64,000 nucleotides of DNA. It comes from Mytilinidion resinicola (lineage: Eukaryota; Ascomycota; Dothideomycetes; Mytilinidiales; Mytilinidiaceae). How positions within the stretch are numbered: the stretch's first letter is position 1; each line of letters opens with the position of its first letter. The notes under the pieces are model-generated. The model was not told where the DNA came from, did no database searches, and was given only the letters and a program-made list of their open reading frames with translations. A program made the translations under genes and the position numbers. Of the stretch, positions 20,839 through 30,276 are shown piece by piece. The DNA lies in assembly GCF_010093595.1 (NCBI RefSeq), contig NW_022985441.1, forward strand, positions 983,908-1,047,907, given 5' to 3'.

Positions 20839-21790
20839 ATGTCGCAGGAGCACGCGTTGCCCGCGGTCCCTCCGCCCATGGCCTCGCCCGCCGTCCACCT
20901 CTCTAACCACTCCGACAACGAAGATATGAGTTCGTCATCCTCGACCTCGTCGTGCCTCGAAAATGACGCCAGGTCAGACTCGTCGAAGCTACAGCGCCCG
21001 AAGCTGGGCAGCAGGAAGTCCAGCGGCACCATCATAATACCGCGCGACAGCCCGCACGTTGAGCTAAAAGAGGAGGAGTACGACGAGAGCGATGCGCGGA
21101 CCATGAGCCCGCGAAGGAGTAGCGAAGAGATCGAGAAGATGGGCCAGGAGGCACGACAGGCCTTGATTGAGTGAGTGCAGCCATTTTCATCATTTTCATC
21201 ATTTTCATCATTTTCATCATTTTCATCATTTTCATCATTTTCATCATTTTCATCATTTTCATCATTTTCATCATTTNNNNNNNNNNCATTTTCATCATTT
21301 TCATCATTTTCATCATTTTCATCATTTTCATCATTTTCATCATTTTCATCATTTTCATCATTTTCATCATTTTCATCATTTTCATCATTCCCCTCATCAG
21401 TACGCTCGGGCATTGCATCTCAACAAACGTCGCCGGAGCATCTGCGTCATTGTCGAGAGACTGTCACCCCTGACGCCGAAAACGCCACCACGGACTCCTA
21501 CAAGCGCAGTCATCACTAACGCTCTCCAGACAAGCCAAGGCTCTCCAGGCCAGCCTGCTCGAGATCGTAGACCGTGTCGAGGTTGTCCGGTCTGAACACG
21601 AGAAGTTGGAAGGCGGTAACAAATTCCTACAATCGTAAGAACGCCCACTTTCCATTTTCCGTTTCACCTGATGAACATCGAACTAACAGTACCTAGATAT
21701 ATCGGAGAGCTCATGCAGACAAGCAAAATCACGTCGAGCGGAGCGGCGAAAAGCAAAGGCAAAGGAAAAGGCCGCATTGGTGCAAAATGA
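20839..21790 (+). CDS. SCOC-like short coiled-coil protein
   Basis: Three exons, 20839-21170, 21530-21634 and 21697-21790 (176 aa). The N-terminal two thirds are Ser-rich and acidic, probably disordered. The C-terminal part is the SCOC/DUF2205 coiled coil: A-L-Q-A-S-L-L-E-I-V-D-R-V-E-V-V-R, then E-K-L-E-G-G-N-K-F-L-Q-S-Y-I-G-E-L-M, ending in a basic Gly/Lys tail. Animal SCOC binds the Golgi GTPase Arl1 and affects autophagy; a Golgi role here is by analogy. Intron 1 (359 bp; GTGAGT...TCCAG) is far longer than the other introns here because it contains a 9-bp microsatellite of about 200 bp plus an assembly gap. Intron 2 is 62 bp (GTAAGA...CCTAG). Confidence 0.85.
21182..21389. repeat. 9-bp microsatellite (CATTTTCAT)n in SCOC-like intron 1
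   Basis: Near-perfect tandem repeat of a 9-base unit on both sides of an assembly gap, so its true length is unknown. It is open in all frames of both strands, which produces spurious long reading frames. Confidence 0.95.
21277..21286. other. Assembly gap (10 N)
   Basis: Ten N inside the microsatellite, a collapsed or unresolved repeat. Confidence 0.99.
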
Positions 21791-23442
21791 CTTCATGGCC
21801 TCGCCGTCTCGGATACCGTCACAGATGCCTATGTCACGACCCCAACAATATTAGGACGATCTCTCCCCATCATCCTAAACACCCAAGCAACAAGAACATC
21901 AACCGCATGAATTGACAGCGTTTACGAAGCGGTGCATGGTGGGTTTGCGTTACGGCGTTAATTGTTCCACCCTGCCTATTGCATCGCCCTCGACCTCTTT
22001 TGGACCGGGGAACCATTTGACGAAACGGGCCGCATTTCACCTACCTTCTCGTCATCATCCCTCGTTTCCAATATCGAGGCCACATTTACTTTCTTCTCCA
22101 CACAACCCTTTATTCCCATACTACTTTCCACTTTTGTGCTGCAAATCGCCCACGGTCCGGCCATCTCTATCTCGGCCAAGGAAAAAATTATCACATAGAT
22201 AATCGGCTACATTCTGCCTATTCTCTTCTCCACCGCCCACATACCTAATTCGGGCCATCCACATTTCACTGGGACACACCCGCATCTCCAAGGCCGGCAA
22301 CTGGTTCTTCTGTTTCCTCCTTGTTCTGTTTCTATTCCTGGGCTTTTTGGTTCATTTGGCATTGGTGTTCATGGTGCTGCGGCGGAACTGGGCATTTTGG
22401 GTAAACTTGCGCTGCTACTGGGTTATAGTCGCAGGGCGTCTTGGAAACGCTCGCTGTGTATTGCAAATACCGCATAGCCATTCATGTGAGAGAAGGGGGA
22501 GTGTCTGACACACGATATATCCACACAATGGAGAATGCGGCCCTGTGAGCGAAAGGGGCGTGTTCAGGAAGTTGGCTGTGGCAAAAAAAGCTTAAGCATA
22601 TGAATGAAAGAGAAATTCAAATATATATATGTGGCGTGTGTTTTGTGTTGGTGCGGTGACTCGTGATGTTTTGGGCTTACCGGGACGACGCTGTTTCCTT
22701 GGGACGTCGGAAGCGGTTGTCAGACCTTTCGAAACACAGCTCGGAAAGGTTATGCGAAGGGCGGGTGTGTTTGGACAGTTTTCGGGCTCGTGGCGCCGCA
22801 TTAGATTTGAGCCATGCTATTCGCATAACATCACGGGTGTGAATGCGTACAGCCTCTCTTCTCGTCTGGTGGTCCAGCGCTAAAAACTGAATCGATCCTG
22901 GTAAACCCCCATTCTAGGCTAGTACTGGACTGGCTTGAGGGGTGATTTGGCTGCTATTTCCCCCTAACCTAGGGAATTGCCCCCCCCCCCCAACACATAC
23001 GGTAGGGTTTGTGGCTTGGTTTTAGAGCGTGACCACCGGACGTTTGAAGAGAGGCTATATATGTCTAGGTAAGCGGGAGCTAGTCTGTGCGATATAGACT
23101 CGATTTAGGGTGTCAAGCTGCTCCACGCCCCTTCGTTTAGGTCAAAGATTCGTGAAAAATAGTTTGAGCAGTGCGATCCCGTGCGCTTTGGAACTTGCGT
23201 TTTGGCGTGCTGTTAACTATCAGAGATTCTAAGTTGGATTGTTTCAGTCACACTAGATTGGGGGCCACGGTATCCGAGTTCATTACAGGGGTATACGTTT
23301 GCATAATATGGGAGCTCGTCTGCGATTTGTGCTCGATTTTGGGCTTGCTGTTAGTACTGTACACTTTCGTGGTTGCCGGAAAAGATCGGTATCATATCGG
23401 GAGCTTGGCGTTAGATTCTGAAGTCGGTGATGTTGCACATGA
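21791..23442. other. Intergenic, no gene seen
   Basis: 3' flank of the SCOC-like gene and a 1.6-kb stretch with no consistent coding signal. A poly-C run lies at 22981-22991. Confidence 0.4.
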
Positions 23443-24550
23443 TTAGCCCTCCTGTGCGGCGTCATGCCTCACCACCTTCAGCCCAGCGCCCTCTCTTCGC
23501 TGGTATGTCCTCTCGCGCCATTCCTTGAAGCCAGGCGCCCTCCCGGTCCTGAAAAGCGCTGGCGGTCCGTCCGGTGGAATAGCAGCCGGCCTTGCAGCCA
23601 AATCTAGTTCCTTATACATCTCGCCGTCTACCGTGATTCTGATAGTTCCAACACTTTCAAAAAGAGTTGCGCCAAATGAAGCGACGTATGTATCCAGATG
23701 TGGTGGGGTACAGAAAGCCATGGGCTTATCGACACCCAAATCAAGGACAAACTGATCCAGAGTGCGAAATAGGTAATCAGCAAAGGACTTTGGATGCATC
23801 AGATACCGCTTTTCCATATCGCAGTTCTGATAGGATGGAACAGCCCAGTAGCTCCATCAAAAGGCTTCCGGCGCGATCACCGTTCCTTCGGGAAAATTCT
23901 TGGGGGTCGGGATATCGAATACAACGGTCTTTATGGTGACTTCAGCGGGTTGGATGGTGTTGACCTTTTTTGGGAATCGTTCGATTGTCGATGCTTTCTC
24001 CCAGTACAGCCACTTGTCTTTGCGCTGTTGTTCGAAGGTGACCCCACGTTTGATAGACCCGAACTTCAAGAAGTGGTCTAGCAATGTGTAGAAGTGATAA
24101 GCGGGGCCACGTGCGTGGAACCTGGTAAATCTCTTACAGCCTTCAGTCTTGGCCTACCGAAGTGTTGTCGTAAAAGTGGCAATCTGGGATACCACCGCCG
24201 GAATGATCGTCCACATAGGTAATAGCAACTGCTCGTCCACCAACAGAATATCGAGGGAGAATTTAGGACCAACCCTATTCAACGCTTTCAAGGTCTCATC
24301 GTGGAGTTGCCAGTTCGTTTGCAGCACCCCGCTACAGCTGGGGACGTAATGTTCGGGTCCAAAATAGAATCCTACCACATACGGAAAAACACGCGGACGT
24401 CGATCTTCATTCAGCTTTTGCAATGTAACATCCGAGAAAGATTCTAGCATTTCGGCAGGAGGGGGGGAGGACGACGACGTGATAACAAATTCGATGACGA
24501 CGTCGCGGAGCTCGCGGGGGAGTTGTAGGAGGCGAGACGTCCTGAGCTAT
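23443..24550 (-). pseudogene. Fungal hypothetical protein gene with two in-frame stops
   Basis: One continuous minus-strand frame of about 365 codons begins with R-L-L-Q-L-P-R-E-L-R-D-V-V-I-E-F-V, the F-box/2EXR-like opening common in large fungal families of unknown function. It continues through V-F-P-Y-V-V-G-F-Y-F-G-P-E-H, R-G-P-A-Y-H-F-Y-T-L-L-D-H-F and G-V-D-K-P-M-A-F-C to a stop at 23443. It is broken only by TAG at 24156-24154 and TGA at 23859-23857, both in frame, and both reachable by one C-to-T change from CAG and CGA. There is no good start codon: the expected 5' end coincides with a MITE-like repeat beginning at about 24588. It is therefore probably a gene truncated at its 5' end and then mutated. 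Confidence 0.6.
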
Positions 24551-24587
24551 TGATAGTACCTTTGTATGAGTACAGTGCGTTGCCATA

Positions 24588-24807
24588 GATATCCGTACAC
24601 TCTCCTACCACTGTCTGTGGGACTCCAACGTACTAATAGAAATCGGGGACAGCGGATACACTTACAATCTGCGTACACCCTGCTGGCGTTGTCTGAGGTA
24701 GCCTCACAGGTTTAGTAGCTGCCCAAAATGCCGGATTCCTCTCTTATTCGGAATGCTGAAAATACTATGAAGCTCCTCATGCAGCGGCAAACGAGTGTAC
24801 GGATTTC
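24588..24807 (+). mobile_element. MITE-like element, family 2, copy 1
   Basis: About 220 bp bounded by imperfect inverted repeats: GATATCCGTACAC at the left and the complement of GAAATCCGTACAC at the right. It aligns along its whole length, in opposite orientation, with 29765-29977 (shared internal words such as AACGTACTAATAGA and TCTGCGTACA). No coding capacity. It abuts the truncated 5' end of the decayed gene at 23443-24550. Confidence 0.65.
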
Positions 24808-24978
24808 AATGACGAGGCATTGTAGTTTATCTTTAAAAGGCAAGTTAGTGAGATGAAGTTTTGTAGACAGATTTACAAGATTTTATGTGTGGGTATTGCT
24901 TGGCTGCCATCGTACCAGTGGTACTCCTCCAGATTTCCATGGGCGGAACGGGACCTAGCTTCCAAGGTTCGATCTCTG

Positions 24979-25368
24979 CACGCGGGGCATGAAAAAGGTG
25001 GCACTCTATACGTGCGCGTGTCTACCACTGCTTGGGGTGCTTCAATACATTTTCAGGAATCTAGACGGATGTAAGCTTCTTCACTCTGGACTTTGTGGAA
25101 ACTCGTTGAAGCACCTCAAGCAGTGGTAGACAGGTGCACCTATAAGACGGCGTGGTTGATCAATGTCAATAGCAAGTGGCAATTTCCGAGTCCGTGAGGT
25201 ATACACACTATTTCTGTGCTTGTGTACGCTTGTCTGGCACCGTTTGAGGTCCTCCAGTATGCTATTATTATTCATGAAATACCAGCTTTGGCAAGCCTGA
25301 TAGCTCTCCGGGCCGCCTCAGATGGTATTGAATTGCTTGAGTGTGCCACTTTCGTCCTGCCTAGCGTG
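24979..25368 (+). mobile_element. MITE-like element, family 1, copy A (390 bp)
   Basis: Terminal inverted repeats of about 26 bp: left CACGCGGGGCATGAAAAAGG..., right the complement of a related sequence ending ...CTAGCGTG. Flanked by a perfect 5-bp direct repeat CTCTG (24974-24978 and 25369-25373). An internal palindrome pairs CTACCACTGCTTGGGGTGCT (about 25023) with its near-complement at about 25106-25131. The left half matches copy C (63203-63434) and the right half matches copy B (57288-57513). No coding capacity. Confidence 0.75.
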
Positions 25369-25506
25369 CTCTGTTAGCCTCCATTTGCTTTGCATGAAAT
25401 TATCATGCTAAACTCACATAAAAGCAAATGTTATTACAACGACAGCTCCCAGGGCTTTAAATACCGCCATCACCTTCTCCCTCTCCCATCCGTGATTTGA
25501 CACCTC

Positions 25507-25590
25507 CAATGCCTCGTCATAGGAATCCGTACACTCCTTCACCGCCGCCTGAGGAGCCTCACAGTATTTTCAGCAATCCCAAGTCTTATT
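25507..25590 (+). repeat. Partial copy of MITE-like family 2
   Basis: Matches the reverse complement of about 24733-24820 (CAATGCCTCGTCAT, ATCCGTACACTC, GTATTTTCAGCA), including some sequence outside the inverted repeats of copy 1. With copy 1 it forms an inverted pair around family 1 copy A. Confidence 0.6.
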
Positions 25591-26011
25591 CAGCCAGCGA
25601 AAAAGGGCACCTTCATCACATCATCAAACGAAACCCCATACTCCAAAGACTCCTAAATATAATTTTTCCATTTCATTTCCCTAACCGCCTTCTCCTTCCT
25701 TCCCGGTGAATCCTCAAAAACAGACTACACAGAACCCCTAAAGCTTTTCAAAGCCTTCTGGTTTGAGTTTCAAAAAGGAGATCGGATGGCAGAGACAGGA
25801 GAAGAGGCAAAAAAAGAGGATTCGAGTAAAAGAGGATTCTCTCTAAAAAGACTTTGGTAGTAGAGTGCAGAAGAGCAGCAGTAGCACAAGCAATCCGAGG
25901 CTCCGTTCCTTGCGGTTGAACAACTGGTCTTTGCCTGTAAACCCAAATGCAACCGACCATGCACCAATCACTGTCGCCACCGGATACCTTCCCCCATCAT
26001 CAGAACATCGT
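25591..26011. other. 3' flank of the 14-3-3 gene
   Basis: No gene supported. Probably contains the 14-3-3 3' UTR on the minus strand. Confidence 0.5.
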
Positions 26012-27025
26012 CTAAGCCTTAGCCTCCTCAGCCGGGGCAGCCGGGGCCTCAGCGGCCTCGGGCTTTGGCTCCGTAGGAGCGGCAGCTTCGGTGGCAGGTT
26101 CAGCAGCTGGCTCGGCCTCGGACGAGGTCCAGAGGGTCTAATTGTGTGAGCGGGGGCTTTGGGTTTGGAGGGAGAAACTTACGAGGTTGTCCCGTAGAAG
26201 TTGCATGATGAGAGTGGAATCCTTGTAGGACTCCTCAGAGAGGGTGTCGAGTTCTGCGCGGTGTTAGTCGGGGTATATAGCAACGCGAACAAGATACGTA
26301 CCAGCGATCGCATCGTCGAAGGCCTGCTTGGCAAGCTGGCATGCCTGGTCGGGCGAGTTGAGGATCTCGTAGTAGAAGACCGAGAAGTTGAGGGCAAGAC
26401 CAAGGCGGATGGGGTGAGTAGGAGCCAGGTTGGTCTGCGCAACCTCAGTTGCGGCCTTATATGCCTCCAAAGACTTGTCCGCTGAAGTGCGACGCTTATC
26501 GCCAATGGCGAACTCAGCGAGGTAACGGTGGTAATCACCCTTCCTATGCGCAGAATTCTTGTTAGGACTCTGATCTTACCGACGTGGGCGCATCGAACTC
26601 ACATCTTGTGGTAGAAAACCTTGGATTCACCGCTCTCGGCAGACGGGATGAGATGGCCGTCGAGGCACTCCAGGATGTCCTCGCAGATCTTGGCCAGCTC
26701 GGCCTCGATTTTCTGGCGGTACTCCTTGATCAGACCGACCTGCGCCTCGTTGCCCTTGGACTCCTCCTTTTGTTCGATGGATGTGACGATTCTCCACGAC
26801 GCGCGGCGGGCCCCAATGACGTTCTTGTAGGCAACGGATAGCAAGTTCCGCTCCTCGACGCTGAGTTCTTGGTCTGCGGAGGCCACAGCCTTCATGTTCT
26901 CCACCATTTCTGCGCAAACGGTTAGACTTGTAGGGCTGACGGGAACAGACACGGCACTCACCCTCATAACGCTCGGCCTGCTCGGCCAACTTGGCCAGGT
27001 AGACGGAGTTTTCGTAGGAGCTCAT
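26012..27025 (-). CDS. 14-3-3 protein
   Basis: Five exons, 27025-26962, 26909-26603, 26543-26302, 26253-26183 and 26137-26012 (269 aa), all with GT-AG introns of 45-59 bp. Classic 14-3-3 sequence: [13 protein letters not shown] near the N-terminus; [20 protein letters not shown] with the phosphoserine-binding Lys/Arg; the family signatures K-V-F-Y-H-K-M-K-G-D-Y-H-R-Y and [29 protein letters not shown] near the end. The tail is Ala/Glu/Pro-rich. 14-3-3 dimers bind phosphoserine/threonine motifs in signalling, cell cycle and metabolic enzymes in the cytosol and nucleus. A probable 5'-UTR intron (donor near 27531, acceptor near 27042) lies upstream. Confidence 0.97.
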
Positions 27026-28463
27026 TGTGAATTTGTGATCTAGAGAGGTCAGCGATTGTTGCTAGACTGCTAAGTGTTTGCGCAGATGCGAGGTCGATGA
27101 AAAAGCCGTCTCGTGAAAGTCGGATCGCTCCAGAGTCGTCGCTGGGTGAATGAGGGGAAGATTGAGCGCCCACGGCAAGATCTTCGCCAACTCGATCGTA
27201 ATCGTATTGAATGAACGGGAGCCTGCGTGAAACGGGTGCAGATTCGAGCGGCTGTGCCTCATGTAGGATAGCGCAAGCGGCGCTGTCTAGCTGCGCCCGA
27301 GGGGGGTGTTGCAAGAAGCCGGTCTCGAGACGTCCAGACAAGCGGAACGACGGCGGAGGGCGGATTTGCGAGGCAGTGCCAATGGCAGACTGCTATGGAC
27401 CACCAGAGCAATGCGGCTACGATGCCAACAGGCTTCTATAGTGCTGGCGGCGCAGGGCGACGTTGAGGCTGCTGGGGGGAGTGGGCAGAGAGGGGATGAC
27501 GAAAGGGCACAATCGCAAAGGGCACAGGCCTACCTTGGAAACCAGTTCAGGAGTGTGAGGGTGCAGAGGCGTGCTCGGAGAGACGGGCTACAGTGCGGCA
27601 GCGGGCGACTCGGGTTGGATGGGGGAGGGTTGGTGTAGAGGCTGGTTGGGGAGACGGTGTTGATGGACTGCGGACGAAGTTGATGGGTGTTGGAAGGAGA
27701 GGCACGGCCCTTGGCTGATTTAAGCCCACTACGCCCACCACCACCACCAGCCAGCCGTGCCAGCCCAGGTGACTCGCCGAAGCCGATGATCGAAGACGAC
27801 GGGCCAGGCTTTGCCATTGCATGCCCTGGTATATTCACTGCGTTCTGAGTCCCTGCGAATGCCGCACTTGAGCTGTTCTCCTCAACCAGGCGTCCACGCT
27901 ATGCACCATTCAGGCGGACTCGAGGCTGCCATGGCCCTTTCCTGCCGGGTCCTCCATGACTACCGCCTCACAAGCTGGACACAGAAGCCACGACCTGGCT
28001 CCGGAGGCAGGCACCGAGTACGTGGCCGTCAGATGCACTGGACTGGCACTCATGTCCCGGGAACATCCATACTAAATCATAGATCGAGTATGGTGGCTGC
28101 ACACAGCTCCAGCCTGCAATGCCATTCTATATTTGTCGATGTGACGTGCTTGTGCATATATCTGAACACTTGACAACAGCGGCATCAACCGCGGGCACAA
28201 CCATGAATTGCCCGACCCATGGCTCACATCTCCCAGCTTCAGCCCATGCGGCAAACCCTCCCTGAACATCACCCGATGTCGACTGCTCGATCTGATCTCT
28301 GCAGCGGGGGTGACTGCGAATTCCACATCACGTGTAGTTCTCCGCACGGGGCAACCCGGGACGTAGGAGCTTGCTTCATAAGTTCGTCACCAGATCCTCA
28401 ACCTCATCTACAAATTGACCCCCGCCACCACCCGTAACCGCCATCACGAAGCCAACGCTCACA
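27026..28463. other. Divergent promoter region of 14-3-3 and IF1
   Basis: Promoters and 5' UTRs of two divergent genes. On the minus strand a possible leader intron runs from GTAGGC near 27531 to a CTCTCTAG acceptor near 27042, just before the 14-3-3 start. No other gene is supported. Confidence 0.5.
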
Positions 28464-28997
28464 ATGCTCCGCACACACTTCATCAAGACCGCTCGCATCG
28501 CCGTGCCCCGCCGGCTGCTCTCCACCACACCGCGGGTTATGGCCGGCGAAACGGGCTCTGGTGCCTCCCGCCCTGGCGGCGAGCGTGCTGGGTACGTCTC
28601 CTCCCCATCAATGCCCCTAGACCCTTGTGCAATTCTTGCAATTCCAGCGCCTTCAAAGCTGACCGCTGATTCTCTTCCCCAGTGATGCTTTCACCAAGCG
28701 CGAGCGCTCTGCCGAGGAGTACTACATCCACGAAGAAGAGAAGGCCAAGTACGCCAATTCCTTCCCCCCGCAATCCCACCCCTCCCACAGAGAGCCTGAC
28801 GGCTAACACCGGCGGCATACAGGCTCTTGGCCATCCGCGAGAAGCTGCGGGCCCAGAAGCAGCACATCGAGGAGCTCGACAAACACATGTACGTCCCCCC
28901 GGCCGGCAACCCCACCCACAACCGCAACTCGAAACTGACAAACCGCCGTAGCGCCGACTTGACAAAGGAATCCGGCGGACAGGGCGAGCAAAAGTAA
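28464..28997 (+). CDS. INH1: Mitochondrial F1F0-ATPase inhibitor IF1
   Basis: Four exons, 28464-28591, 28683-28748, 28823-28888 and 28952-28997 (101 aa). An Arg-rich, acid-free N-terminus (M-L-R-T-H-F-I-K-T-A-R-I-A-V-P-R-R-L) is a mitochondrial presequence. The mature part has the inhibitory motif F-T-K-R-E-R-S-A-E-E-Y-Y-I followed by the coiled coil L-L-A-I-R-E-K-L-R-A-Q-K-Q-H-I-E-E-L. IF1 blocks ATP hydrolysis by F1 at low matrix pH. Introns of 63-91 bp cut this small gene into domain-sized pieces. Confidence 0.95.
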
Positions 28998-30276
28998 GCG
29001 TTTCGGACGCATATACCTACTTGTTGGTGTGAGCAGACGATGACGAGAATCCAGCTAGCTAGCCAGTGAGAAAGACAGCAGCCACGGACAGTCAGTCGAA
29101 TGAAGCTGGGACAGCGTTTTTAGTAGTCGTTTGATGAGTCGATCGAGCACAGCACAACTGTATATTGTATTTCCACACAGCTCTTGACAAAATTTCAGCG
29201 GTTTGACGTGCTTTTGCGAGGATTACCACTCCTTTTTTTATGCATATGATTTGATGGCTTGAGGGTTTCTGGTGTCTTGTGAACGATTACTGCTCGTTCG
29301 AGAGAAGGTAGCCAGTGATGGGTGTCTATATTCACTTCTACGGCTCCGAGCGTTTCCACATTCTCTCATGAATGGAACGAGACGTGAGACTTCCTTTCAG
29401 CGGATTTCATGCCAGCTTTCGAACCTCTCCAGCACTCGGATTTTCTTCGTATAATCTCCTCTATAGGCAGGGCTTAGGTCAGACCAATCAATGAAAGCAT
29501 GAATAAGAACTACAACACGCTTACGCTATTTGCACATCGCATCTAACAAACCCCGTTCCTATCCTAGCCTTTCACACTTTCTCTATACCATGGTCATGTA
29601 TCTACACCTCCTACTTGTGCCTAAGAGAGCAACTACAACATGTTGCATATCCCAGCGTACAAGCCACGCCAAGCAAAACTCACTCCTAACCGTTAATTCT
29701 GTACAGACTTCCCACAAATCACCCAAACTCCTGATCCGAGACCAGCATACCACCACTCTTCATGGATATCCGTACACTATCTTGCCGCTGATTGTGGTAC
29801 CTCACGGTATTTTCCGATTAAGAGAGAAGTACGACATGTTAGACAACTACTAAGCTCGCAAGGTTACCCCAGACAGCGTCAGCAGCATGTACGCAGACTT
29901 GAAGTTGTATCTGCTGCCCTCTATCTCTATTAGTACGTTAGAGCCCCACAAACAGTGGCATGAAAGCGTACAGGTATGGCACTGTAGTATCAATCTAAAG
30001 TCACTGAAAGACACAAAAGCCATCGAAGAATCGCCAAAAGTGCCCCAACCGATTATTCAAATAATAGAACAGAAGGCTATCTTCCGAAGGATATTTCAAT
30101 TCCCTGAGCAGAGCCCCCCACACGCTCCATAATTTTAACTCTAGCTCAGCCTTGCCTATCATACAATCCTGAGCCCCCAAGTCCGGTCCGTTCTAAACTG
30201 GGATATGCAAGATCAAAAGAACCGTTAACTTTCAAGTCTCTCCATTAAGTGGCACCTCTCCAATGCATGCACCACT
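28998..30276. other. Intergenic between convergent genes, with one MITE-like element
   Basis: 3' flanks of IF1 and NSP1. The only recognised feature is family 2 copy 2 at 29765-29977. Confidence 0.5.
29765..29977 (-). mobile_element. MITE-like element, family 2, copy 2
   Basis: About 213 bp with imperfect inverted repeats (GATATCCGTACAC at the left, complement of ATACCTGTACGC at the right). Colinear with the reverse complement of 24588-24807. No coding capacity. Confidence 0.65.

Noticed and set aside
20055..20906. Plus-strand frame of about 283 codons before the SCOC-like gene
   Set aside because: Low-complexity Pro/Ala/Ser composition, overlaps the SCOC-like start in another frame, and has opposing frames of equal length; more likely a GC-rich leader or promoter.
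21167..21595. Repetitive His-Phe, Ile-Phe and Asn-Asp-Glu frames
   Set aside because: Products of reading the 9-bp microsatellite, which is open in every frame and lies in an intron.
23443..24156. Treating the pieces of the decayed gene as separate small genes or joining them by a 36-bp intron
   Set aside because: All pieces share one frame and are separated only by single stop codons; 36 bp is shorter than any other intron here.
25497..25709. 70-codon plus-strand frame starting M-T-P-P-M-P-R
   Set aside because: Its first half is a partial family 2 MITE-like copy.
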